Positions 25,937 through 35,968 of a DNA stretch of 64,000 bases are shown piece after piece. The DNA is from Variovorax atrisoli 110B (lineage in GTDB: Bacteria > Pseudomonadota > Gammaproteobacteria > Burkholderiales > Burkholderiaceae_C). The DNA lies in contig NZ_KB907453.1 of assembly GCF_000382045.1 (NCBI RefSeq), positions 124,001-188,000 on the forward strand. Direction: 5' to 3'. Made by a program: the position numbers and the translations under genes. Numbering within the stretch: the first letter of the stretch is position 1; each line of letters opens with the position of its first letter. The notes under the pieces were generated by a model. The model had not been told where the DNA came from and did not search any database. It saw only the letters and a list, made by a program, of their open reading frames with translations.

Positions 25937-27142
25937 ATGCAACGCAGACAACTTCTTCAGCTGGCCGCCCTGTCGGCTGCCCCCGCCTCGCTCCTGGGCG
26001 GCCGCGCCGCCTTCGCCCAGTCGGCAGACGCGATCCGATTCGGCTGCCCGGTGCCGATGTCGGGCGCCTTCGCGGCCAACGGCAAGTTCGCCGACCTTGG
26101 CATGAAGCTGGCGATCGAGCAGTACGGCAGCGTGCTGAAGCGCCCGCTGGCCTACACGGTGCTCGACACCGAAGGCAAGCCGGCCACCGCCGTGCGCAAG
26201 GTGCAGGAAGCCTCGCAGCAGCAGGGCGCGAAGTTCTTCGCGGGCGGCATCCTGTCGTCGGAAGCGCTGGCCATGGGCAAGGAGGCCGAGAAGGCCGGCG
26301 GCCTCTTCATCACCACCGCGGGCGCCGACGAGATCACAGGCAAGGACTGCAACCCCGCCACCTTCCGCTGGTCGGTGCCCACCTTCGGTGCGATCGAGCA
26401 GACGGTGCGCCCGCTGATCGCCTCCATGCCGAAGGCCAAGCGCTGGTACACGATCACGCCGCAGTACGTGTTTGGCGACGGCCTGCTGAGCGCCGCCAAG
26501 AACATCTTCCAGGAGAAGGGCATCGAGCACGTGGGCAACAGCTACCACTCGCTCAACGAGAAGGAGTTCAGCGGCTACCTCACCAACGCCATGGCCGCCA
26601 AGCCCGACGTGCTGCTGCTGCTGAATTTCGGCGCGCAGTCGTCGGCCGCGCTGCGCCAGGCGGTGAGCTTCGGCATGCACAAGAACATGACGATCCTCAT
26701 GGCCTGGGCCTCGGGGCTCGAACAGTTCGACGAGCTGGGCGCCGACCTGTGCGACGGCGTCTATTTCGGCGCGCAGTACTGGCACACGGCCGACACGCCG
26801 CTCAACAAGGACCTCGTTAAGCGCACCGCCGACAAGCTCAAGATCGTGCCCAACTACAGCCTCGCCGGCTCGTACATCTGCACCAAGATCCTGATCGACG
26901 GCATCGTGAAGGCCGGCTCGGTGGACCAGAAGGCGGTGATCGCCGCGCTCGAAGGCATGAAGTTCGACGGCCTCACCGGCAGCGAGGAGATCCGCAAGGC
27001 CGACCACCAGGTCATCAAGGACTACTACCTGCTCAAGGGCAAGGCCAAGTCGAAGATGAAGGACGCGGCGGACTACGTCGACGTGGTCAGCTCGGGCAAG
27101 TCCTTCCTCGCCGTGGACAAGACAGGCTGCAAGCTGGGCTGA
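25937..27142 (+). CDS. ABC transporter substrate-binding protein, Peripla_BP_6 type
   Basis: Protein of 401 residues. The leader MQRRQLLQLAALSAAPASLLGG carries a twin-arginine-like RRQLLQL and ends near residue 28. The mature part opens DAIRFGCPVPMSGAFAANGKF and continues as a type I periplasmic binding fold with a conserved AGGILSSEALAMGKEAEKAGG. The ATG follows GGAG by six bases; an upstream ATG at 25844 lies in the leader and is unlikely. It is the receptor for the LivHMGF-like permease encoded next. The two hydrolases at the operon end suggest a ligand with amide or ureido bonds. Confidence 0.9.
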   Translation: MQRRQLLQLAALSAAPASLLGGRAAFAQSADAIRFGCPVPMSGAFAANGKFADLGMKLAIEQYGSVLKRPLAYTVLDTEGKPATAVRKVQEASQQQGAKFFAGGILSSEALAMGKEAEKAGGLFITTAGADEITGKDCNPATFRWSVPTFGAIEQTVRPLIASMPKAKRWYTITPQYVFGDGLLSAAKNIFQEKGIEHVGNSYHSLNEKEFSGYLTNAMAAKPDVLLLLNFGAQSSAALRQAVSFGMHKNMTILMAWASGLEQFDELGADLCDGVYFGAQYWHTADTPLNKDLVKRTADKLKIVPNYSLAGSYICTKILIDGIVKAGSVDQKAVIAALEGMKFDGLTGSEEIRKADHQVIKDYYLLKGKAKSKMKDAADYVDVVSSGKSFLAVDKTGCKLG

Positions 27143-27230
27143 CCCCCAGGCTTCCACTTCGTGTGGCCGCCAACCCCCTTGCAGGGAGCGACACCTGCGG
27201 CCCGGCGAAGCCGGCTCCGCGGTGTTCCCG
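27143..27230. repeat. Dispersed intergenic repeat, family 1, copy D
   Basis: Begins at the stop codon of the binding-protein gene. It is more diverged (ACTTCGTGTGGC, CCCCCTTGCAGGGAG, CCCGGCGAAGCCGGCTCC) but keeps the second hairpin with a compensating base change. Confidence 0.8.
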
Positions 27231-27269
27231 AAAGGGAGCGTGCCTGAGCGTCTGCCATTACCTACACCT

Positions 27270-28130
27270 ATGTCCGTCTACCTGCTACAGACCATCAACG
27301 GAATCGGCATCGGCATGCTGTATTTCCTGCTGGCGGTCGGCCTGTCCATCGTGTTCGGCCTGCTGCGCTTCGTGAACTTCGCGCACGGTGCCTTCTACCT
27401 GCTGGGCGCCTACCTCTGCTTCCAGGCCCTTCAGTGGGGCATGAACTTCTGGCTGGCGCTGCTGCTGGTGCCGCTATTCGTGGGCGCGCTGGGCTGGCTG
27501 GCCGAGAAGCTGCTGCTGCGCCGCGTGTACGCCAAGGCGCACGAGTTCCACATCCTCGTGACGGTGGGCCTCGCGCTCGCGGTGCAGGAGATGGTGATCG
27601 TGTTCTGGGGCCCGCTGGGCAACAGCGTCGCCACGCCCGACCTGCTGCAGGGCGTGGTCATGTGGGGCTCGTTCGTCTATCCGAAGTACCGGCTCTTCGT
27701 GATCGGCTTCACCGCCGTGCTCGCGGTGCTGCTGTGGTGGGTGCTCGAGGGCACGCGCCTGGGCAGCGCGGTGCGCGCGGGCAGCGAGTCGACCGAGATG
27801 GTGTCGCTGCTCGGCATCAACGTGTTCCGCGTGTTCAGCCTGGTGTTCGCGCTCGGCGCGGCCACGGCGGCGCTGGCCGGTGTGCTGGCCGCGCCCATCC
27901 GCGGCGCCGAGCCCTTCATGGGCGTCGAGGCGCTGGCCGTGGCCTTCGTGGTCGTGGTGATCGGCGGGCTCGGCAGCTTCGGCGGTGCACTCGTGGGCGG
28001 CCTGCTGATCGGCATCGTGCAGAGCCTCATGAGCACCATCTGGCCGCCGGGCGCGAGCCTGATGATCTACATCGCGATGGCGGCCGTGCTGCTGCTGCGC
28101 CCCCACGGCCTGCTCGGCCGAAGCGTATGA
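27270..28130 (+). CDS. ABC transporter permease, LivH family
   Basis: Permease of 286 residues with about eight helices. LivH hallmarks are INGIGIGMLYFLLAVGLSIVFGLLRFVNFAHGAFYLLGAY near the start and LGSAVRAGSESTEMVSLLGIN in the coupling loop. Start set at MSVYLL; an ATG 48 bases earlier is within the spacer after the repeat. It forms one half of the membrane channel of the sigma-54-controlled importer. Confidence 0.9.
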   Translation: MSVYLLQTINGIGIGMLYFLLAVGLSIVFGLLRFVNFAHGAFYLLGAYLCFQALQWGMNFWLALLLVPLFVGALGWLAEKLLLRRVYAKAHEFHILVTVGLALAVQEMVIVFWGPLGNSVATPDLLQGVVMWGSFVYPKYRLFVIGFTAVLAVLLWWVLEGTRLGSAVRAGSESTEMVSLLGINVFRVFSLVFALGAATAALAGVLAAPIRGAEPFMGVEALAVAFVVVVIGGLGSFGGALVGGLLIGIVQSLMSTIWPPGASLMIYIAMAAVLLLRPHGLLGRSV

Positions 28131-28132
28131 GC

Positions 28133-28220
28133 CACCCCGACTTTCGCTCACTTCGTGTGGCTCGCATCCCCCTCGAGGGGCGCACCCGGCGGCCCGGCAG
28201 AGCCGGTTCCGCGGGTGCCT
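28133..28220. repeat. Dispersed intergenic repeat, family 1, copy E
   Basis: Begins 2 bp after the LivH-type stop and carries CACTTCGTGTGGCTCGCATC, CCCCTCGAGGGG and CCCGGCAGAGCCGGTTCC. Same orientation as copies A-D. It separates the LivH and LivM genes, which are normally contiguous. Confidence 0.82.
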
Positions 28221-28308
28221 GTGAACGGACCCGTTCCCGGCCGCGCATCGCTCTGTCCGTTTCGGGGCCGATGCGCCGGAACATGAACCATTGAAGGAGG
28301 GATCCATC

Positions 28309-29286
28309 GTGTCCCGCAATACCACTTTCCTCTTGGCGCTCATCGCGGTGCTCGGCCTGCCGCTGGTGCTGAGCTCGGGTTCGCTCGCGAGCGAGGTGCT
28401 GATCTACGCGCTGGCCGCGCTGGGCTGCAACCTGCTGCTGGGCTATACCGGGCTGCTCTCCTTCGGGCAGGGCATCTTCTTCGGGCTGGGCAGCTACACC
28501 ATCGCCATCCTGCTCACGCGGCTGAGCCTGCCGATGCCGCTAGCGCTGCTCGCCGCCGTGGCGATGGGCGCACTGGGCGCGGCGGTGGTGGGCTGGGTTG
28601 CCATCCGGCAGCGCGGCACCTACTTCGTGATGCTCACGCTGGCCTTCGCGCAGATGTTCTATTTCATCGCCTACACCGCCACCGGCCTCACCGGCGGCGA
28701 CAACGGCCTGCTCGACGTGCCGCGCCCCGGCTTCATGGACACGCCCTGGAAGTACTACGCCTTCGTGGCCGTGGTGTTCCTCGTCGCCTTCGGCCTGCTG
28801 CTGCGCGTGACCGACTCGGTCTTCGGCCGCACGCTGCTGGCGATCCGCGACAACGAGGACCGCGCCGCCGCCGTGGGCTACGACCTCAAGCGCTTCAAGC
28901 TGCTGGCCTTCGTGATCTCGGGCGCCGTCACCGGCCTCGCGGGCGGGTTGCACGCCATGATGACCGGCATCGCTCCGCTGTCGAACGCCGAGTACCACAC
29001 GAGCGAGATGATCCTCGTCATCACCGTGATCGGCGGCACCGGCAACCTGTTCGCCTCGGTGCTGGGCTCGGCGTTCTACGTCCTGCTGGCCGACTGGCTC
29101 TCCACGCTGTGGCCGCGCTGGCTGCTGCTGCTGGGGCTGCTGCTGATCGGCGTGAGCATCGGCATGCAGCGCGGGCTCTGGGGGCTGGGCGAGAGTGCCT
29201 GGAAGCGCATCTTCCGCAGGTCACCGGCGGCCCCGGCCCCGCCTGCCACAGCTGTCTCGCCTGCCGCGGAAGGAGAAAAAGCATGA
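28309..29286 (+). CDS. ABC transporter permease, LivM family
   Basis: Permease of 325 residues with LivM marks: LGCNLLLGYTGLLSFGQGIFFGLGSY and RGTYFVMLTLAFAQMFYFIAY, then VITVIGGTGNLFASVLGSAFY. The start is GTG at 28309, eight bases after a strong AAGGAGG; a TTG 18 bases upstream would overlap that site. The C-terminus has a Pro/Ala-rich cytoplasmic tail. Its stop overlaps the ATPase gene start by 4 bp. Confidence 0.9.
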   Translation: MSRNTTFLLALIAVLGLPLVLSSGSLASEVLIYALAALGCNLLLGYTGLLSFGQGIFFGLGSYTIAILLTRLSLPMPLALLAAVAMGALGAAVVGWVAIRQRGTYFVMLTLAFAQMFYFIAYTATGLTGGDNGLLDVPRPGFMDTPWKYYAFVAVVFLVAFGLLLRVTDSVFGRTLLAIRDNEDRAAAVGYDLKRFKLLAFVISGAVTGLAGGLHAMMTGIAPLSNAEYHTSEMILVITVIGGTGNLFASVLGSAFYVLLADWLSTLWPRWLLLLGLLLIGVSIGMQRGLWGLGESAWKRIFRRSPAAPAPPATAVSPAAEGEKA

Positions 29287-30046
29287 GCGACGTTCTCATC
29301 GAAGCCGTCGGCGTCACCAAGCACTACGGCAAGTTCGCGGCGCTCGGCGGGGTCGACCTGAAGATCCGGCGCAACACGGTGCACTCGGTGATCGGCCCCA
29401 ACGGCGCGGGCAAGACCACGCTGTTCCACATGCTCACCGGCACCGGCATGACCACCGGCGGACGCATCCTGTTCGACGGCCATGACGTCACGCGCGAGCC
29501 CGACCACAAGCGCGTGCAGCGCGGCATGGCGCGCTCGTTCCAGGTCACGGCGCTGTTCGCGAGCCTTGCGGTGCGCGAGAACCTGCGCGTGGCGGCCCAG
29601 GGCGTGTCGCCGCGGCAGGCCATGAACTGCTGGCGCGCGCCGGTCGGCGAACTGGCCTGCACCCGGATCGTCGACGAGGTGCTGCAGCGCATCGGGCTGG
29701 AGCGGCTGGCGGACACGCCGGCCGGCGAACTCTCGCACGGCCAGCAGCGCCGGCTCGAGGTTGGCATGGCGCTTGCGGCGAGGCCGAAGGCGATCTTCCT
29801 CGACGAGCCGACATCGGGCATGGGCATCGACGACCTGGACGACATGAAGCAGCTGATCCGCGGCCTGCGCGACGCGCACACCGTGGTTCTCATCGAGCAC
29901 AACATGAACATCGTGATGGACATCTCCGACACTGTCACCGTGATGCAGCTGGGCCGCGTGCTGGCCGAGGGGCTTCCGGGCGACATCCGGGCCGATGCGC
30001 GCGTGCGCAGCGCCTACCTGGGCAACATGATCACCGGAGGCAAGGC

Positions 30047-30050
<4 letters not shown>
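29283..30050 (+). CDS. ABC transporter ATP-binding protein, LivG family
   Basis: ATPase of 255 residues with Walker A GPNGAGKTT, the LivG segment GMARSFQVTALFASLAVRENL, signature LSHGQQRRLE, Walker B AIFLDEPTSGMG and H-loop IEHN. It overlaps neighbours on both sides by ATGA. Partner of the LivF-type ATPase that follows; both drive the LivHM-type channel. Confidence 0.9.
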
Positions 30051-30766
<716 letters not shown>

Positions 30767-30806
30767 GCGCCCTCCCTACGCAACGCATCAAACGTTTTCG
30801 AAAGCC

Positions 30807-32063
30807 ATGAAGAACTCTCACAACGAACTCCGCATCGACGGCCAGCGGCTCTGGAACTCCTTGATGGAGCTGGCGCAACTGGGCGCCACCGAGAAAGGCG
30901 GCGTCTGCCGCATCGCGCTGACCGATCTCGACCGCCAGGGCCGCGACCTGTTCTCGCGCTGGGCCCGCGAGGCCGGCTGCGAGGTGCGTGTCGACGCCAT
31001 CGGCAACATCTTCGCGCGCCGCGCCGGCCGCAACAACGCGCTGCCGCCGGTGGCCACGGGCAGCCACATCGACACCCAGCCCACGGGCGGTAAGTTCGAC
31101 GGCAACTACGGCGTGCTCGCCGGGCTGGAGGTGATCCGCACCCTGAACGACGCCGGGGTGCAGACCGAGGCGCCGCTCGAGGTGGCGGTGTGGACCAACG
31201 AGGAAGGCTCGCGCTTCGTGCCGGTGATGATGGGCTCGGGCGTGTTCGCCGGCGCGTTCACGCTGGAGCATGCGCTGGCGCAGCGCGACAACGACGGCAT
31301 CAGCGTCTCCGAGGCGCTGGCCGCCATCGGCTATGCGGGCAGCGCGCCCGTCTCGGCAGAAGCGTCGCCGGTTGGCGCGTACTTCGAGGCGCACATCGAG
31401 CAGGGCCCGGTGCTCGAAGCCAACGAGCGCGTGATCGGCGTGGTCGAGGGAGCGCTGGGCCAGCGCTGGTACGACGTGGTGGTGCAGGGCATGGAAGCCC
31501 ATGCCGGTCCCACGCCGATGGAACTGCGCAAGGACGCGCTGCTGGCCGCTTCCGAGCTGGTGATCGAGGTCAACCGCATCGCGCTGGCCCACGCGCCGCA
31601 CGCGCGCGGCACGGTCGGCTGGATCGACGCGTACCCGAACTCGCGCAACGTGATTCCGGGCCGGGTGAAGCTCAGCGTCGACCTGCGCGCGGCCGACGAC
31701 ACGGTGCTGTCGGCGCTGGACGCCGCGCTCAAGGAAACCGTGCAGCGCATCGCCGCGAAGGCCAAGGTCGAGATGTCGGTGGAGCAGGTCGTGTACTTCC
31801 CGCCGCAGCCCTTCACGCCCGGGCTTGTGGCGGCCGTGCGCGACGCCGCGCAGGCGCAGGGCCTGAGCTGGATGAACGTGATCAGCGGCGCGGGCCACGA
31901 CGCGGTGTACCTCGCGCGCGTCTGCCCCACGGCGATGATCTTCGTGCCCTGCCGCGACGGCATCAGCCACAACGAGATCGAGGACGCGCAGCCCGATCAC
32001 CTGGAGGCAGGCTGCAACGTGCTGCTGCAGGCGATGCTGCAGAGCGCGGGAGCGGCGCAATGA
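30807..32063 (+). CDS. Zn-dependent M20 hydrolase (N-carbamoyl-L-amino acid hydrolase/ureidoglycolate family)
   Basis: Enzyme of 418 residues of the hydantoinase/carbamoylase branch of M20. Two-metal ligands are visible in GSHIDTQPTGGKFDGNYG (His and Asp), NEEGSRF (Glu), EAHIEQGP (His) and ISHNEIE (late His). The dimerisation domain is inserted at about 215-330 (GMEAHAGPTPMELRKDA). The family removes carbamoyl or amide groups from amino acids, ureidoglycolate or allantoate. Location right after the ABC genes and a 4-bp overlap with the M81 gene make it a step in use of the imported compound. Substrate unknown. Confidence 0.88.
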   Translation: MKNSHNELRIDGQRLWNSLMELAQLGATEKGGVCRIALTDLDRQGRDLFSRWAREAGCEVRVDAIGNIFARRAGRNNALPPVATGSHIDTQPTGGKFDGNYGVLAGLEVIRTLNDAGVQTEAPLEVAVWTNEEGSRFVPVMMGSGVFAGAFTLEHALAQRDNDGISVSEALAAIGYAGSAPVSAEASPVGAYFEAHIEQGPVLEANERVIGVVEGALGQRWYDVVVQGMEAHAGPTPMELRKDALLAASELVIEVNRIALAHAPHARGTVGWIDAYPNSRNVIPGRVKLSVDLRAADDTVLSALDAALKETVQRIAAKAKVEMSVEQVVYFPPQPFTPGLVAAVRDAAQAQGLSWMNVISGAGHDAVYLARVCPTAMIFVPCRDGISHNEIEDAQPDHLEAGCNVLLQAMLQSAGAAQ

Positions 32064-33532
32064 AGGTGCTGATCGCGCGTCTGAACCACGAGACCAATAC
32101 CTTCTCTCCGGTGCCCACGCCGCTCGCGGCCTTCGGGCCCGACGGCCCCACCTTCGGCGAGCAGGCCTACCGGGACAACAAGGGCATGCGCACCGCGATG
32201 TCCGCCTTCATCGATCTCGCCGAGCAGGCGGGCGCGACCGTGGTCACGCCGGTGTCGGCCTCGGCCAACCCGAGCGGCCCGGTCGATGCGCAGGCCTACA
32301 CGCTGCTCACCCAGTGCATCGTCGACGCGGCCCCGGGCTGCGACGCCATCCTGCTCGATCTGCACGGCGCGATGGTGGCGCACAACAGCGTCGATGGCGA
32401 AGGCGACCTGCTGCTGCGCCTGCGCGCGGCGGCGCCGGGCGTGCCCATCGGCGTGGCGCTCGACCTGCACGCCAACGTCACGCCCGCGATGGTGGAGAAC
32501 GCCGACGTGATCGTCGGCTTCAAGACCTACCCGCACGTCGACATGTACGAGACCGGCGAGCATGCCGGCCGGCTGCTCTTCGACATGCTCGCCGGACGCA
32601 GCAAGCCGCACATGCGCTGGCACCGGCTGCCGCTGATGGCGCACACGCTGCGCAGCGCCTCCTTCACCGGCGCGATGAAGCAGGCCATCGAGGCGGCGCG
32701 CGAGGCGGAGGAGTCGGAATCGCTGGCGGTGTCGATCCTCGCGGGCTTCTCCCTGTCGGACATCGAGGCGCCTTGCATGAGCGTGATCGCGGTCGACGCG
32801 CATTCGCCCGAACGCGCACAGGCCACGGCCGACCGCATCGCGGCGCAGATGTGGGCGCAGCGCGAGGCCTTCGTCTACCGCAGCGAGCCGCTGGCGGAGT
32901 CGATCGCGCGCGCGAAGCTGATCGCCGAAGGTGCGACGCGGCCGGTGCTGCTGCTCGACCATGGCGACAACTGCATGTCGGGCGGAAGCTGCGACACCAT
33001 GGACGTGCTGCAGGAGGCGCTGGCCCAGGGCCTGCACGGCATCGGCGTCGGTCCGCTGTGCGACCCCGAGGCGGTGGCGCAGCTCGTCGCGGCGGGCGAG
33101 GGCGCGCAGGTGACGGTCGCGCTGGGCAACAAGGTCTCGCTCGCGGGCATCGGCCTTGAGAAGACGCCGGTGCGCCTGACGGGCATCGTGCGCACCATCG
33201 GCAACGGCGAATACGTCATCACCGGGCCCACCTACACCGGCCAGCGCAGCAGCATGGGCCGCACGGTGCTCTTCGACATCGGCGCGGCGCGCATCGTGGT
33301 GACCGAGCGCACGCAGGAGCCGTGGGACATCGGCGTCTTCGAGTGTGCGGGGCTCGATCCGCGCAAGGAGCGCTTCCTGCTGCTCAAGTCGCGCATGTAC
33401 TGCCGGCCGGTTTTCGAGCCGCTCTCGGCGGCGCTGGTGGAGTGCGACAGCCCGGGGGTCACGAGTTCGGACTACGGGCTGTTCCCGTTCGGCAAGGTCA
33501 GGCGGCCGGTGTTTCCGCTCGACGCCATGTGA
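32060..33532 (+). CDS. M81 family metallopeptidase (MlrC-like)
   Basis: Protein of 490 residues. The N-terminal DUF1485/M81 domain begins MKVLIARLNHETNTFSP and has the metal motifs LLDLHGAMVAHN, ALDLHANVTPAMV and FKTYPHVDMYETGEHA. The MlrC C-terminal domain carries LLDHGDNCMSGGSCDTMDVL and ends in a Tyr/Phe-rich stretch. MlrC of microcystin degraders is the named member, but most relatives sit beside transporters and act on small peptides or amides. Translationally coupled to the M20 hydrolase (ATGA). It probably completes breakdown of the imported compound. Confidence 0.88.
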   Translation: MKVLIARLNHETNTFSPVPTPLAAFGPDGPTFGEQAYRDNKGMRTAMSAFIDLAEQAGATVVTPVSASANPSGPVDAQAYTLLTQCIVDAAPGCDAILLDLHGAMVAHNSVDGEGDLLLRLRAAAPGVPIGVALDLHANVTPAMVENADVIVGFKTYPHVDMYETGEHAGRLLFDMLAGRSKPHMRWHRLPLMAHTLRSASFTGAMKQAIEAAREAEESESLAVSILAGFSLSDIEAPCMSVIAVDAHSPERAQATADRIAAQMWAQREAFVYRSEPLAESIARAKLIAEGATRPVLLLDHGDNCMSGGSCDTMDVLQEALAQGLHGIGVGPLCDPEAVAQLVAAGEGAQVTVALGNKVSLAGIGLEKTPVRLTGIVRTIGNGEYVITGPTYTGQRSSMGRTVLFDIGAARIVVTERTQEPWDIGVFECAGLDPRKERFLLLKSRMYCRPVFEPLSAALVECDSPGVTSSDYGLFPFGKVRRPVFPLDAM

Positions 33533-33552
33533 TTGCGTGGGACCGGGGGGCG

Positions 33553-33594
33553 GCCGGACGCGGAGGGCGCGGAGGTTTCGCGAGGGGCTGCGTT
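33553..33594. repeat. Half copy of inverted-repeat element, family 2
   Basis: GCCGGACGCGGAGGGCGCGG followed by AGGTTTCGCGAGGGGCTGCG resembles the left arm of the element at 39204. No matching right arm follows. It lies just after the M81 gene, in the 179-bp gap to the NTF2-like gene. Confidence 0.6.
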
Positions 33595-33711
33595 CGGCTG
33601 CCCGATCCCGCATCTCATGACCTGCCACGTCATCGACGCGCATCGCGTGCGGCGCGACCATTCCTTCACCCCGCGATGTTGCGGGTCGACACCCGGAAAG
33701 GAATGGTCACC

Positions 33712-34089
33712 ATGAACACTGCCACACACGATGCCACCGCCATTGCCCAACACTACATCGCGGTCTGGAACGAAACCGACGCCGAGCGGCGCGCCGCGCT
33801 GATCGAGGCCGGCTGGACCGCCGACGCGCGCTACGTCGATCCGCTCGCCCAGGCCATCGGCCGAGAGCAGATCAGCGCGCTGGTGGGGGTGGTGCACCAG
33901 CGCTATCCGGGTTTCCGCTTCAACCTGCTGGGCAAGGCCGATTCCCACGGCGACCATCTGCGCTTCTCGTGGACGCTGGGGCCCAGCGGCGCAGAGGACC
34001 TGATCCAGGGCACCGACTTCGCGCAGGTCGATGCGGGCAAGCTGCGGTCGGTGACGGGCTTCCTGGACAAGGTGCCGGTTGGCGCCTGA
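33712..34089 (+). CDS. NTF2/SnoaL-like domain protein
   Basis: Protein of 125 residues with the NTF2-like alpha-beta cone: IAQHYIAVWNETDAERRAALI, WTADARYVDPLAQAIGREQI, then YPGFRFNLLGKADSHGDHLRFSWTLGP. The residues D and H that sometimes line the cavity are present, but a reaction cannot be named. The second of two ATGs is chosen because AAAGGA lies nine bases before it and abuts the first. It follows the M81 gene but after 179 bp, so it may be separate. Confidence 0.75.
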   Translation: MNTATHDATAIAQHYIAVWNETDAERRAALIEAGWTADARYVDPLAQAIGREQISALVGVVHQRYPGFRFNLLGKADSHGDHLRFSWTLGPSGAEDLIQGTDFAQVDAGKLRSVTGFLDKVPVGA

Positions 34090-34130
34090 GCGCCGCAGTC
34101 TGAACGAAGGCTGAACGGACTGGCGGTGTT

Positions 34131-35279
34131 TCAGTCCGGCGCGCCGGCAGGCCGCCCGCGCCACAGCTTGCGATAGACGGTCGCGCGGCTGATGCCCAGG
34201 GTCCGCGCGGCCTCCGCCACGTTGCCGCGGGCATCGGCCACGGCCTTGCGGATCAGCGCGGTTTCCACGTCGCGCAACCTCGGTCTGTTGTCGGGAGACG
34301 GGCTCGCGGAAGCCGCCGCGCCACTGCCGCCGGGCTGGGGCCGCACCTGCACTCGCAGGCCGGACCACAGCGGCACCTCGAGCACCGCATCGCCGCGGCG
34401 GGCCGCGTCGAACATCATGTGCAGGGGCAGCGCGAAGAGGTCGTTGAAGTTCAGGGTGTGCCCGCCGTGCGGCAGCGGCTGGTGCAGCATCTGCCGCGCC
34501 GCTGCGTTGGCGCCGGTGACGCCGCCCACCGCGTCGATGCACAGCAGCCCTTCCGTGGCTTCGCCGCCCGAACTGCCCGGCCACGCCAGGCGCAGCAGCA
34601 GTTCACAGGGCTCGCGCTTGACCAGCATGTTCTCGATGTTGCGCGCCGACAGGGTCGCCAGGTGGCGCAGCTCGGGGCGTTCGGCCACGTGCACCCCGGT
34701 CAGGTCGAGCATGCCGATGCAGTCGCCCCGGGGGCCGAAGAGCGGCGCGCCGGCGCAGCTGTAGACGCTGGTGTCGTCGAAGAAATGTTCGCCGCGGTGG
34801 AGCCAGACCGATTCCTGCTCGGCCAGGGCGGTACCGATGGCGCTGGTGCCGATGGCGCGCTCCGACAGGTCGACGCCGATGCGCCCGATGTCCCGCGCAT
34901 AGCGGCTGGCAGCATCGGTGCCGTCGGGCAGGTTGCCCACGTCGACCACGATGCCCTCTGCATCGGTCAGTACGGCGAAATAGCGGGTGTCGGCGATGGC
35001 GCGGGAGAGCTGCTCGATCACCGGGCGGGCCGCGGCGACCAGCGCGCGGTTGCGCTCGACGATGTCCTTGCCGGCCGAGCGGCTCACGGGGTCGAACTGG
35101 ACGCGCTGCTGCGGCCGGCGGCCGGCCTCGATGCAGCGCTGCCAGGAGCGGGTGATCCAGGAATCGATGCGGGCGGCCCCCCGCGCTCTTTGGGGTGACT
35201 CGCCTTCTATCAGTTCGCGGCGGGCTTGGGCGATTGCCAGGGAACGCTCAGGAGGCTGCGAAACGATTGATACAGACAT
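34131..35279 (-). CDS. GAF/Fis-type regulator (AcoR-like) lacking the AAA+ domain
   Basis: Protein of 382 residues. A GAF domain (about 75-205, with [25 protein letters not shown]) follows the AcoR-type N-terminus (SWQRCIEAG). A second sensor-like PAS part is at about 235-310 ([22 protein letters not shown]), and a Fis HTH ends the protein ([38 protein letters not shown]). AcoR-family activators are about 600-650 residues because of a central AAA+ sigma-54 module; none is present here (no Walker A, no GAFTGA). It diverges from the molybdenum hydroxylase operon and is the likely regulator of it. Confidence 0.82.
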   Translation of the reverse strand: MSVSIVSQPPERSLAIAQARRELIEGESPQRARGAARIDSWITRSWQRCIEAGRRPQQRVQFDPVSRSAGKDIVERNRALVAAARPVIEQLSRAIADTRYFAVLTDAEGIVVDVGNLPDGTDAASRYARDIGRIGVDLSERAIGTSAIGTALAEQESVWLHRGEHFFDDTSVYSCAGAPLFGPRGDCIGMLDLTGVHVAERPELRHLATLSARNIENMLVKREPCELLLRLAWPGSSGGEATEGLLCIDAVGGVTGANAAARQMLHQPLPHGGHTLNFNDLFALPLHMMFDAARRGDAVLEVPLWSGLRVQVRPQPGGSGAAASASPSPDNRPRLRDVETALIRKAVADARGNVAEAARTLGISRATVYRKLWRGRPAGAPD

Positions 35280-35368
35280 CGTGGTTTTTCGCGCATGTAT
35301 GCAGGCTTTTCCCGGCCCGCCGGACGGCAGGCTGTTTCATTTTGAGAATTTCGCGCGCTCTGTGCAAG

Positions 35369-35384
35369 TGTCAAGGGTTTTGCC
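35369..35384 (+). promoter_or_regulatory. Possible degenerate sigma-54-like element before molybdenum hydroxylase operon
   Basis: TGTCAAG-GGTT-TTGCC has the spacing and -12 half of an RpoN promoter, but its -24 GG is GT, which normally weakens binding. It lies 74 bp before the first structural gene and about 90 bp from the divergent regulator start. Low confidence. Confidence 0.25.
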
Positions 35385-35457
35385 TAGGATAGTGCGAAAG
35401 GCCGGCATCCAAGATGCTTTTGCTCAAACAGCCATCACCTTTTACGGAGACAGCCAA

Positions 35458-35955
<498 letters not shown>

Positions 35956-35968
35956 GGAGAGCGACATC

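Noticed and set aside
27143..28220. Family 1 repeats as CRISPR or insertion sequence remains
   Set aside because: Copies are single, widely spaced and have no regular spacers, transposase remnants or evident target duplications.
34987..35457. N-terminal extension of the FeS subunit in an open frame starting at 34987
   Set aside because: That part overlaps the divergent regulator gene and the promoter region; the ferredoxin domain starts at the ATG at 35458 with a ribosome site.
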